DNA from: Aphodoplasma sp045592745
Lineage (GTDB): Bacteria; Bacillota; Clostridia; UBA1381; UMGS1253
DNA: 26,488 bases
NCBI GenBank assembly: GCA_045592745.1
Contig: JAZNVH010000030.1
Location: 1 to 26,488 of the forward strand
Reading direction: 5' to 3'
Position 1 is the stretch's first letter. Every line of letters starts with the position of its first letter. A model generated the notes under the pieces. The model saw only the letters and a program-made list of their open reading frames with translations, had not been told where the DNA came from and ran no database searches. The position numbers and the translations under genes were made by a program. This document shows, piece after piece, positions 7,030-14,402 of this stretch.

Positions 7030-8016
7030 TCAATCTACCTTGCGTAAATTTTGCGGCAAAATTTTTTGCTCTAAAATCAGCTTATAGCAAATCAGTTTAT
7101 CACTTTCTAAATCCTCTGCAAAAAGTGATACCGCATTAATTTGGGAATTGTTATATGTGGTGTAATAATATATCCCCTTATCTGTATTGCAGCATGATGT
7201 GTAATGGGTAATTTCATACTCATCTCCCACTTTTACTGCGCCCCGCACCTGATATGCCGAATAGAGAATGTGGAAAAACTGATTTATTATTTCCTGCTCA
7301 GTTTTTCCAAAAACAGAATTGAGCTTTAAAAAGCTCGCCTTTACAAATCTTGATGGCGATGACAAATCGCCCGGAAGCCCAATTCCTCCCATTCCCCTTG
7401 AATAAGGCTTTAAATCAATCTTATCCGAAAAGATATTTTGGGGCTCCTGTGCTGTGACTGACATATAGTTTTTAAGATTAAACATCTGAATATCAAAGGG
7501 CGGATTATTCGTCAAAACACCAATGGGAGCATCAAAAACTTTTACACCTTCTTTTGTCTGCTCCACAACTACCGATTCAGTTTTATCCGCGATTATCCAG
7601 TGTAGAGGCGATGGTGCCATTTTTTCATCAAACGCTTCATTTGTTATATTGATTTTGCGCAGTAGCATACGCGCATCCTTTACTGATTTACACTGTGTTA
7701 AAATCCATAAAATAACCTCAAATGATGCGATATTTTCAAAACCATCCCTTTTGTCCATATACTTTGCATTATCGGGAAAATTGAGTCCTGCTATGCTAAG
7801 CCCTTTTTCGTTTGTCGCATCAAAATACAGCGGAAAATTTTTACTTTCAATTCCCATTCCAATTATTGCAAAATGATTTTTTATCGTTTTTCCGTTTCGA
7901 AAACAAATTTCAAAATTTCTTGTGGTAATTATAACTTTTTCGCCAAAAGAAAGCTCAAAATCGAGATTTCTTCCAAAATAATTATAACCTGCTGTAACAG
8001 AAATTGCCGTACACAC
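7030..8016 (-). CDS. bsh: choloylglycine hydrolase family protein (bile salt hydrolase)
   Basis: This Ntn-hydrolase cleaves the amide bond of conjugated bile acids or, in relatives, penicillin V. I place the start at GTG 8016, 8 nt after AGGAG (8025-8029). This makes Cys the second residue, as required: it becomes the N-terminal nucleophile after Met removal. With this numbering the family's catalytic residues are all present: Cys2, Arg16, Asp19 (GRNLD), Asn79 (AGLNFP), Asn170 (VLTNN) and Arg222 (PSRF). The loop YSRGMGGIGLPGDLSSPSRF is the form seen in Gram-positive bile salt hydrolases. The protein is 328 residues, the usual length, with no signal peptide. A longer ATG-start reading (to 8067) would bury the nucleophile. 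It lies 63 bp after a broken oxidoreductase gene. Confidence 0.93.
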   Translation of the reverse strand: MCTAISVTAGYNYFGRNLDFELSFGEKVIITTRNFEICFRNGKTIKNHFAIIGMGIESKNFPLYFDATNEKGLSIAGLNFPDNAKYMDKRDGFENIASFEVILWILTQCKSVKDARMLLRKINITNEAFDEKMAPSPLHWIIADKTESVVVEQTKEGVKVFDAPIGVLTNNPPFDIQMFNLKNYMSVTAQEPQNIFSDKIDLKPYSRGMGGIGLPGDLSSPSRFVKASFLKLNSVFGKTEQEIINQFFHILYSAYQVRGAVKVGDEYEITHYTSCCNTDKGIYYYTTYNNSQINAVSLFAEDLESDKLICYKLILEQKILPQNLRKVD

Positions 8017-8079
8017 AAATATCACTCCTTTTTTGATAGTTTGCGTATACGGCAAAAATTTAATCATTTATTTATACAG

Positions 8080-8994
8080 TTATATAACAGCCGCACTTTC
8101 ACATATTTTACGGACAAGCGACACGCTGTTTTTTGAGCTTTCGGGCGTAACTTTATCTGGCTTTTTATTTTTGTTTATACAGTCAATAAAATAAACAAGC
8201 TCATCATAATATCCGTCAGCGCCTGAAATATTTATTCCCTCAATTTTGCTATCCTCGCGTTTTTTTAATTCAATCTCTTCGCCGTTCTTCACTATTTTTC
8301 CGGCTGAAAATTCTACGTATCCATTTTCAAAAATTGCCAGATACTGCGCGCTGAACCCAATATCACAGTTATACCATCCACCCGTTATAGTCACATCAAA
8401 GTTATTATATATAAGTTCGGATATAATAAAGTCATTATCGTTTGCCATAGTTCTTCGGGTAGCTAAAATATTTTTTGGCTCTCCAAAAGCATACTGGATA
8501 AAATCAATATCATGAATTGACAAATCTATGGGCGAAGCACCGCTTTTTGATATATCTCTCATCCAGTCTTCCCAGCTCCATCTCGGAATCTGCGAAATTC
8601 TTTTCATATCAAAGTGAACAGGATTTCCAAGCTCTTTTGTATCAATGACGTTTTTAAGATATTCATACGCTGACATAAATCGAACAACATGCGCTGTCAT
8701 AAAGAGCTTTCCCGATTTTTTTGCAGCGTCAATTATACGCTCGCAATCCTCTTCATTGATACTCATTGGTTTTTCACAAATTACGTGCTTTCCCGCATTT
8801 AATGCTTTTATTGCAAGCTCTGAGTGAAGGTAACTCGGCGTACAGATATCCACCATATCAATCTGCTCATTTAAAAGAAGGCTGTCCATATTATCGTATA
8901 CATTGATATTATCATCCTTCGTCTTCTCTTTTGCCATATCTGTGCAAACATCGGCCACCGCAACAACACTTGCAGTATCAATTTTTTTATAATT
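8080..8994 (-). pseudogene. Gfo/Idh/MocA-family oxidoreductase, N-terminus missing
   Basis: The protein has the typical family body: AVADVCTDMAKEK, the NAD-binding CTPSYLHSELAIKALNAGKHV, the conserved CEKPM motif, and a C-terminal half containing SGASPIDLSIHDIDF with the catalytic-type Asp-x-x-x-His pattern. The usual N-terminal GxGxxG nucleotide-binding loop (about 18-20 residues before NYKKIDTASVVAVADV) is absent: the frame is closed by TGA at 8997-8995. The only early start is GTG 8958 within AVADV, with no ribosome site. So this is a 5'-truncated gene, lost by deletion or by an assembly join at about 8990-9000. Intact relatives oxidise or epimerise sugars and inositols with NAD(P). Confidence 0.8.
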
Positions 8995-9009
8995 TCAAAG
9001 GAGTGCACT

Positions 9010-9087
9010 ATGAAAAAAACGTTTAAAGATTGTTTTATAGAATATGAAAACAACATCATAAGAATAGGCAACTTAAAAGGACTATGA
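9010..9087 (+). pseudogene. 25-codon remnant of a gene start
   Basis: A clean AAAGGAG (8997-9003) precedes an ATG that opens a 25-codon frame beginning MKKTFKDCFIEYENNIIRIG. It ends at a TGA lying inside the first arm of the hairpin at 9075. The composition looks like the N-terminus of a larger protein, and the N-terminus of a carbohydrate-active enzyme is a loose resemblance only. It starts where the opposite-strand oxidoreductase should have its own 5' end, so the two cannot both be original. A genuine micro-protein is possible but less likely. Confidence 0.35.
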
Positions 9088-9104
9088 AAAATCATAGTCC
9101 TTTT
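9075..9104. terminator. bidirectional intrinsic terminator
   Basis: AAAAGGACTATGA (9075-9087) and TCATAGTCCTTTT (9092-9104) form a perfect 13-bp stem with an AAAA loop. On the plus strand it runs into TTTTCTTTTAT. It can end the ECF gene transcript (minus) and whatever was on the plus strand. Confidence 0.85.
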
Positions 9105-9120
9105 CTTTTATATAAGCTTT

Positions 9121-9621
9121 TTATCGCATAATTTTGTGTTTTTCAAATATCTGTGCAAGTATAACGCCAAGTATAAGTCCTGCGACTCCCTGAACAACAT
9201 TTGCGGGTATGTTTACCGCCGATTCTATAAATCCGTACATAAACCCTTCAAACACAAAGTATCCAAGCACCATAACAATTTCTGCCAAAACTGCGCTTAC
9301 AACTCTCGAAATTAATGCAGTGCCTTTTTTTCTCAAAAGCATAAAGCCATAAAAAGCTATCAGCGCCATAATACCCTTGATAACAAATGTTGCAAGAGCA
9401 TAGCTTGCATATCCCGAAAAAATATCTGCAAGCGCAGAGCCAACACCCGCTGCCAGAAATGCATATAGCGGCGAAAGCATAAAACCACAAAGGAGCACCA
9501 CACAGTCACCAAGGTTCAAATACCCTTTAAGCGGCGAGGGTATTTTGATTATCATTGTCGCCACACAGCAAAGCGATGCAAGCATTGCTGCCATTACGAT
9601 TTTTTTAGTTGCAGAATTCAT
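9121..9621 (-). CDS. ECF transporter S component (substrate-binding membrane subunit)
   Basis: The 166-residue protein is nearly all membrane: about five to six hydrophobic helices and a short basic C-terminus. LKGYLNLGDCVVLLCGFMLSP and the following GSALADIFSGYASYALATF are typical of ECF S components, which bind a vitamin or related small molecule and dock onto a shared EcfA-A'-T module. No ATPase or T subunit is nearby, so it would use one encoded elsewhere (group II). ATG 9621 is chosen because AAAAGGGG lies 8 nt upstream; a GTG at 9651 is less likely. Its promoter shares an intergenic region with the divergent sugar-isomerase-like gene. The substrate cannot be read from the sequence. Confidence 0.85.
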   Translation of the reverse strand: MNSATKKIVMAAMLASLCCVATMIIKIPSPLKGYLNLGDCVVLLCGFMLSPLYAFLAAGVGSALADIFSGYASYALATFVIKGIMALIAFYGFMLLRKKGTALISRVVSAVLAEIVMVLGYFVFEGFMYGFIESAVNIPANVVQGVAGLILGVILAQIFEKHKIMR

Positions 9622-9667
9622 TCTGATTACCCCTTTTCCCCTGTATTTCACAGTATTTCTTTATGAA

Positions 9668-9695
9668 ATTATATCACATTATCCCGCTTTGTCAA
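9668..9695 (-). promoter_or_regulatory. promoter of the ECF S-component gene
   Basis: On the minus strand, a consensus TTGACA (9695-9690) is followed after 16 nt by a consensus TATAAT (9673-9668), about 46 bp before the ATG. The leader is too short for a riboswitch. Confidence 0.8.
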
Positions 9696-9710
9696 TATAT
9701 GCCACTTATA

Positions 9711-9749
9711 TTTGTTGTATTTTACAAAATAGCTTGAAAATACAACAAA
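9711..9749. repeat. perfect 13-bp inverted repeat, operator candidate
   Basis: TTTGTTGTATTTT (9711-9723) and AAAATACAACAAA (9737-9749) are perfect inverted copies around a 13-nt centre. The left arm also begins a smaller palindrome, TTGTA-TTT-TACAA (9715-9727). The right arm overlaps the -35 of the plus-strand promoter (9734-9739), so a bound repressor would block RNA polymerase. It lies 16 bp upstream of the -35 of the divergent ECF gene and may control both. Confidence 0.65.
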
Positions 9750-9762
9750 CAAGTATTATAAT
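9734..9762 (+). promoter_or_regulatory. promoter of the sugar-isomerase-like/CBM9 pair
   Basis: TTGAAA (9734-9739) and a consensus TATAAT (9757-9762) are spaced by 17 nt, about 58 bp before the ATG at 9821. The -35 sits in the right arm of the inverted repeat. Confidence 0.8.
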
Positions 9763-9820
9763 AAGAGGGTAAATGGTTATTTATGATATCTTATGTGTAA
9801 ATAATAAGGAGGTATAATTT

Positions 9821-10600
9821 ATGAAGTACAGTTTTACTACAATGGCAACGCCCGGAATGTCCCTAGAAGATATTGTCAAAACAGCAAAAGAGTACGGCTT
9901 TAACGGCGTAGATTTGCGTGTGCGCGACAATGATGGCGATATAAATGAAAACATCACTGCCGAAGAACTTATCAAAATAAAAGAGCTATTCAAAGACGAA
10001 CTCGAAATTTCAAGTCTTCTTTGCTATAACCGTATGCTCGGCGCAGAAAGAAAAGATGATGATGAAGAGGGAATTGCAGCTTCGATTTTAAACTGCATAC
10101 GAATCGCTGAAACACTTAAGGTTAAAATCATTCGTATATTCTCAGGAAGACTCACAACCGAAGACGACGTTTTTTTTATGGCAAAAATACTCAACAGAGT
10201 TTTTGAAAAACACACATCAGACGTATTGGTGCTTATACAAAATCATCGCAACTGTGGTGTAACATGTGCACACGCTGCGCTTATGAAAAAGCATGTAAAG
10301 GATAAAAGATTTGGCATAATTCTATCACCTGACCACGAAGCTTTGGCAGGAAACGATATATACGCAGAGTGCGCAAGCGTTCTTGATATCACAAAGCAGT
10401 TTTACGTTGCCGATGTTAACGAAGATAACAAACTTTGCCTCATAGGCGAAGGCGTTGTAGATTTTAACAGAGTAGTAAAAATGCTTACCGACACAGGATA
10501 CGACGGTTATATCACACTCAAATGGGAAAAATGCTGGCATCCGGAGCTTGCTGATTATGATGTCGCTTTTAAATCATTTAAAGATTATTTTAAACTATAA
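9821..10600 (+). CDS. sugar phosphate isomerase/epimerase-like TIM-barrel protein
   Basis: The 259-residue cytoplasmic protein fits the xylose-isomerase-like TIM barrel (AP endonuclease 2 fold). The order of elements is MSLEDIVKTAKEYGFNGVDLR at the first strands, KIIRIFSG in the middle, then IQNHRN, LSPDHE, YVADVN and a final strand GYITLKWEKCWHPEL. These offer the His, Asp and Glu residues that usually hold the divalent metal. Family members isomerise, epimerise or dehydrate sugars and inositols. GGAGG stands 8 nt before ATG. It is followed 15 bp later by a CBM9-like frame on the same transcript. The nearby damaged Gfo/Idh gene would be a natural pathway partner, so this may be the remainder of a sugar or inositol locus. 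Exact substrate unknown. Confidence 0.82.
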   Translation: MKYSFTTMATPGMSLEDIVKTAKEYGFNGVDLRVRDNDGDINENITAEELIKIKELFKDELEISSLLCYNRMLGAERKDDDEEGIAASILNCIRIAETLKVKIIRIFSGRLTTEDDVFFMAKILNRVFEKHTSDVLVLIQNHRNCGVTCAHAALMKKHVKDKRFGIILSPDHEALAGNDIYAECASVLDITKQFYVADVNEDNKLCLIGEGVVDFNRVVKMLTDTGYDGYITLKWEKCWHPELADYDVAFKSFKDYFKL

Positions 10601-10615
10601 AATGGAGCTTTTGAT

Positions 10616-11177
10616 ATGAACCAAAAAACAGATTTTTGAAATTTCAAATTATCAGTGGAATACAGGCGATTACAGGCCAAAAACGACAGTTGAGGTTGAG
10701 TATGACGAAAATGGCTTTAAGGTTCATTTTGCAAGCAACGAAACAAATCTTCGCAGAGTAGAAACCAAGCACAACACAGATATATATCTTGACAGCTGCG
10801 TAGAAATGTTTGTACAGTTTTTGCCTGATACTGATAAAAGATACATAAACTTTGAAATCAATCCCAATGCTGCAGTACATTGCGGAATTGGTCCTGACAG
10901 ATATGAGCGAAAGTTTTATGCAATAAGTGACATTGAGAGCCTTAACTGCCGTGCTGCCGTCCGTGATGACGGTTGGGATGTATATTTTGAAATACCGCTT
11001 TCATTTATACATATCGAGTATCCCGACTATGTGCGCAAAGAAGGCACACGCATAAGGGCGAACTTTTATAAATGCGGTAACAAAACCGTACATCCTCATT
11101 GGTGCAGCTGGAATAAGGTTGATACGCCAAATCGTGATTTTCACAGGCCTGAATTTTTTAAAGAGATTGTTCTATAA
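10616..11177 (+). pseudogene. CBM9-like carbohydrate-binding protein with a one-base frameshift near the start
   Basis: A good start (GGAG 8 nt before ATG 10616) opens MNQKTDF and then hits TGA at 10637. In the +1 frame an uninterrupted sequence runs from about 10620 to 11177: QIFEISNYQWNTGDYRP, then TDIYLDSCVEMFVQFLPD, GGW-type strands and ANFYKCGNKTVHPHWCSW. That pattern fits family-9-like carbohydrate-binding modules of the DOMON/CBM9 type. Removing one A from the six-A run at 10623-10628 joins start and body into a 186-residue protein without signal peptide. It could be a sequencing or assembly indel, or a recent mutation. Without repair, the only in-frame ATG is 10806, giving a truncated 123-residue product with no ribosome site. 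It is cotranscribed with the TIM-barrel gene. Confidence 0.75.
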
Positions 11178-11196
11178 AGCTTTAATGCATATAAAA

Positions 11197-11222
11197 ACGG
11201 CACAAGTTTTACCTTGTGCCGT
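11197..11222. terminator. bidirectional terminator between the CBM9-like gene and ftsZ
   Basis: ACGGCACAAG (11197-11206) pairs with CTTGTGCCGT (11213-11222) around a 6-nt loop. T tracts lie on both sides (AATTTTTTT to the right, TTTTTATAT on the minus strand). The flanking genes converge, so it serves both, including the end of the dcw cluster. Confidence 0.88.
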
Positions 11223-11244
11223 AATTTTTTTAGTTATAACACTA

Positions 11245-12327
11245 TTATATGTTTCTGTTCTTCAAAAATGTCGGAATATCAACATCTTCAAGTTCAGGAT
11301 TAGCACTTGGTCTGAGGCTGCCGATATCGTCATCCTCTTCGCTGATGCCTCTGAAAATTCCTGCTGAAGGCATACCCGAATCAAAACCCGTAGCAACTAC
11401 TGTTACGCGCATCTCATCATCGAGATTTTCATCTATAACAACACCGAATATAATCTCAGCATCTGTATCTACAAGCTCGTTTGCAAACTGCATTACCTGG
11501 TTTGCGTCAAACATTGTAAGGTCTTTACCGCCTGTAATATTAATAAGTACGTTGCGCGCACCATTAATTGAAGTCTCAAGAAGCGGACTTTCAATTGCAA
11601 GCTTAACAGCCTCATTCGCTTTGTTATCACCTTTTGCAACACCAACACCCATGTGAGCTATGCCTGAATTTTCCATTGTGCGCTTTACATCGGCAAAGTC
11701 AGCGTTTATGTAACCGGAACCAACAATCATATCAGAAATACCTTGTACACCCTGCCGCAAAATGTCGTCTGCCATAAGGAACGTCTCAACTATTCCTGTG
11801 TTTTTATCAATTATCTTTAAAAGATTGTCATTAGGTATAGTCATTATTGCATCAACATTGTCGCGAAGACTTCTTATACCCGCCTCAGCCTTGGTCATGC
11901 GAGGTCTTCCCTCAAACATAAACGGCTTTGTAACAATAGCTACTGTAAGTATTCCAAGTCCTTTTGCTATGCCAGCAATTACTGCTGCAGCACCTGTACC
12001 GGTACCGCCGCCCATACCTGCAGTAATAAATACCATATCAGCACCCTTAAGTACTGATTCAATTTCTTCCTTGCTTTCCTGTGCTGCCTTCTCGCCAATC
12101 TCGGGATTAGCACCTGCGCCAAGTCCGCGCGTAAGCTTTTCACCTATCTGCAATTTTGTGTCAGCCTTTGAATCCTTTAGTACCTGTGCATCAGTATTAA
12201 CCGCGATAAAATCTACACACTTAACACCTGCATCAATCATTCTGTTTACTGCGTTGTTACCGCCGCCGCCAACACCTACTACTTTAATTTTGGCAACGTT
12301 ACCTGTTTCCATATCGATATCAAACAC
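11245..12327 (-). CDS. ftsZ: cell division GTPase FtsZ
   Basis: FtsZ polymerises with GTP into the Z-ring that recruits the divisome. The 360-residue protein has the tubulin signature GGGTGTG at 106-112, the GGGGNNAVNRM glycine loop at 20-30, and the catalytic T7 loop with NADFADV at 208-214. The C-terminal conserved peptide DVDIPTFLKNRN lies at the very end, joined by an unusually short linker. It starts at GTG, 7 nt after GGAGG. It is the last gene of the dcw cluster, 64 bp after sbp; ftsA, which often precedes it, is absent here. Confidence 0.98.
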   Translation of the reverse strand: MFDIDMETGNVAKIKVVGVGGGGNNAVNRMIDAGVKCVDFIAVNTDAQVLKDSKADTKLQIGEKLTRGLGAGANPEIGEKAAQESKEEIESVLKGADMVFITAGMGGGTGTGAAAVIAGIAKGLGILTVAIVTKPFMFEGRPRMTKAEAGIRSLRDNVDAIMTIPNDNLLKIIDKNTGIVETFLMADDILRQGVQGISDMIVGSGYINADFADVKRTMENSGIAHMGVGVAKGDNKANEAVKLAIESPLLETSINGARNVLINITGGKDLTMFDANQVMQFANELVDTDAEIIFGVVIDENLDDEMRVTVVATGFDSGMPSAGIFRGISEEDDDIGSLRPSANPELEDVDIPTFLKNRNI

Positions 12328-12391
12328 CTGTGTTCCTCCTCACTGTTTTTCTTTTGAAAGATAATTTTAATCAAAATGTAATCTTGCTTAT

Positions 12392-12742
12392 CTATATTTT
12401 ACCCTTTTTTTCTAATTTATTCAAGAGTAATCTGCGAATTATTGCAAAATTTTGAATAATTCTTGATCCAAATACTACAACTGCCGCTAAAGAAAGGTCA
12501 ACTCCGAGCGATTTTCCAAGATATACCAGCGCAATTGCAACAATGGAATTGAAAAATAATCCCGTCAAAAAGATTTTAAGATTGAAGTTTTTTGAAATTG
12601 ACGCGCTTATTCCGCCACACACCGAATCCATAGCCGCTAAAATTCCTATCGCAACATACAAAGAGTACGCACTGGGTATATGAATATTGGTAAGTGCGGC
12701 AATAACAACGCCCACAATAACTCCTATAATTACACCGCTCAC
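12392..12742 (-). CDS. sbp: small basic membrane protein Sbp (DUF1290)
   Basis: The 116-residue membrane protein has three to four hydrophobic helices (4-22, 27-45, 57-75, 82-100) and a basic tail RRLLLNKLEKKGK. It matches the Sbp/DUF1290 family found next to ftsZ in Bacillus and Clostridia. The motif IPSAYSLYVAIGILAAMDSVCGG is typical. Its function in division is not established. It begins with GTG overlapping the TGA of the DUF881 gene (GTGA), so the two are translationally coupled. Confidence 0.9.
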   Translation of the reverse strand: MSGVIIGVIVGVVIAALTNIHIPSAYSLYVAIGILAAMDSVCGGISASISKNFNLKIFLTGLFFNSIVAIALVYLGKSLGVDLSLAAVVVFGSRIIQNFAIIRRLLLNKLEKKGKI

Positions 12743-13497
12743 TGCCCGTCACCCCCACTCTCAGAAATAACAGGCGTAGCATATTTATAATTTACAGTTC
12801 CTGTATAACGTGGTATTTTAACCTTGTCGAGTGTCTTTACCTCTACACCTATGCCTACCGAGCTAAACAAGTCCCGCAACCCGCCACGCATATTAACTGC
12901 CGCCTCAAGCGTTTTAGGATCACCAATTACACAAATTTCATACGGCGGCGCCATTTTCTGCTCATTTACCGTTATAACCGGTCCGACACAGCGTATTGGC
13001 GTTGTAGATATAATGCGCTGACCATTAATTGAATATGCCTCTGCACCTGCAGCCGCAAGCTCTGTAATAGCAAGACGCAAATCACTGTCATGGATTATAA
13101 GTGCCTCGTTTTCTATAACACTCGCTCCCGATATAGAAGGATAGGTGCTGTCTGAGAGTGTGAGTATTATACCGGGCCCCTCAGCCTCTGTAAGACCTGC
13201 CAAAACCTCGCTTCGTTTAAGCTGCTCTGACATAATCTTAGTATAATCACTGCTGTCCTCAGCTTGTTTACGATACTGATTAAGGTCATTTTGTGCACTG
13301 TAAAGCTGAAGATATAAATCAGCATTTTTTTCTTTTTCTTTTCCAAGCTCGAGCGCAAGCTCTTCAGCTCTTTGAGCCTTGCTTGACTCGACTGCTACAT
13401 TTTTTCGCACGCTCGAAAGCTGTGTAGTTATTACAAAGGCTAAAATGGCGCAAACAACGCCAAGGGCAACCTGTGCCTTTATGTTTCTTCTGCTCAT
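12739..13497 (-). CDS. DUF881 family protein
   Basis: A single N-terminal membrane segment (about 8-25) is followed by a coiled coil (about 35-90, rich in E, K, Q and L). Then comes the extracytoplasmic DUF881 domain with EGPGIILTLSD, NEALIIHDSDLRLAITELAAAGAEAYSINGQRI and the PPYEICVIGDP segment. Genes of this family sit beside sbp in many Firmicutes dcw clusters, sometimes as two paralogues; only one copy is present here. The exact role is unknown. ATG 13497 is preferred because GAGGG lies 6 nt before it; an in-frame ATG at 13512 has the ribosome site inside the coding sequence. Length is then 252 residues. Confidence 0.9.
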   Translation of the reverse strand: MSRRNIKAQVALGVVCAILAFVITTQLSSVRKNVAVESSKAQRAEELALELGKEKEKNADLYLQLYSAQNDLNQYRKQAEDSSDYTKIMSEQLKRSEVLAGLTEAEGPGIILTLSDSTYPSISGASVIENEALIIHDSDLRLAITELAAAGAEAYSINGQRIISTTPIRCVGPVITVNEQKMAPPYEICVIGDPKTLEAAVNMRGGLRDLFSSVGIGVEVKTLDKVKIPRYTGTVNYKYATPVISESGGDGQ

Positions 13498-13519
13498 TAC
13501 AATCCCTCGCATTTGCTAA

Positions 13520-14359
13520 TTATGGTCTGTAATAGGCTTTACTGTCAATACGCAAATCTATTTCTCCTCTGGCATTCGGGGAAAGCTGGTTATATGCAAT
13601 CTCCGTGAAAGTCAAGAGCTTTCGGTCCAAATTCTTTGATTCGCCGCAAAATACTGTCAAACGATTTTCAAATTTAAATTTGACATCTACCATATTGGTT
13701 ACATCAAGAAGATTTACACCTTTATAAAATTCCGTTTTCTCAAGTTCACCTATGTATAATAATATTATATCAAATTTTTCTTGTGAGTCAATGCTTATTT
13801 TGTTTCCCGGCGAAAAATCTTTTAACTCGCAACCCACAATTTGGATACAACCCTGCGGAGCCTCATACACGACCTCCAAAGCTCTTGCATCTTCGTCTAT
13901 AAGGGCGTATCCTCCATAAAATTCAAAATACGCTGCCGCGTGACTTTCTGTAACCTCGATTACAATTTTATTTGGCATTTTTCGTTTTACTTCCACACTT
14001 TTTATATACGGCATCCAGCTTATTCTTTCGCTTGCATATGAAGTGCTTATTTTAAACGTATTTGCTCCCTCGTATATCTCGCTTTGCGCAGTTATCGCAT
14101 CAGCACTGACATGCGAATTGCCAACAACCTCTATCTGCGAAATATTAAACCATGGCGTCATAAACATAATTATTGCGCACACACTAAATAAAAGAAGCAA
14201 CAAAAGAAACGTTCTGAAAAATATCCTTCTTTTTCTCTTTTTTTTCTGTCTTTTTATATGTCTTGCGCGGATATCTTCGTTTTCTCTTTGCTTTATTTTT
14301 CTTTTTCTTCTTATTTGTCTTTCCCTTTTTGACTCTGCATCAAAAACATCGTTTCTCAC
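13520..14359 (-). CDS. ftsQ: divisome protein FtsQ/DivIB
   Basis: The 279-residue type-II membrane protein has a strongly basic cytoplasmic tail (about 1-45, largely K/R), one membrane helix at about 46-68, and then a POTRA domain (FNISQIEVVGNSHVSADAI ... MPYIKSVEVKRKMPNKIVIEV). The FtsQ beta domain follows. FtsQ/DivIB bridges the early and late divisome together with FtsL and DivIC. The start is GTG, with only a distant AAAGGG; no better in-frame start exists. It lies between murA and the DUF881 gene. Confidence 0.92.
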   Translation of the reverse strand: MRNDVFDAESKRERQIRRKRKIKQRENEDIRARHIKRQKKKRKRRIFFRTFLLLLLLFSVCAIIMFMTPWFNISQIEVVGNSHVSADAITAQSEIYEGANTFKISTSYASERISWMPYIKSVEVKRKMPNKIVIEVTESHAAAYFEFYGGYALIDEDARALEVVYEAPQGCIQIVGCELKDFSPGNKISIDSQEKFDIILLYIGELEKTEFYKGVNLLDVTNMVDVKFKFENRLTVFCGESKNLDRKLLTFTEIAYNQLSPNARGEIDLRIDSKAYYRP

Positions 14360-14402
14360 TTTGTGCTTTTCATCCCTTTCTTCGCTATGCGTGCGTTTTT
14401 CT

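Noticed and set aside
8871..9095. 74-codon minus-strand frame across the oxidoreductase 5' end
   Set aside because: I considered it as a frameshifted oxidoreductase N-terminus, since it contains HSFEIIKK, but it holds no GxGxxG motif and its residues upstream are not like the family.
9621..9667. A vitamin riboswitch before the ECF gene
   Set aside because: The leader from the predicted transcription start to the ATG is only about 40 nt, too short for known riboswitches.
10616..10640. Programmed frameshifting at the A run of the CBM9-like gene
   Set aside because: The needed shift is +1 while the AAAAAAC heptamer favours -1 slippage and is not in phase; six A is also short for polymerase slippage.
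11762..12364. 200-codon open frame on the plus strand
   Set aside because: Antisense to ftsZ; Pro/Ser/Ala-rich shadow with no ribosome site or family motif.
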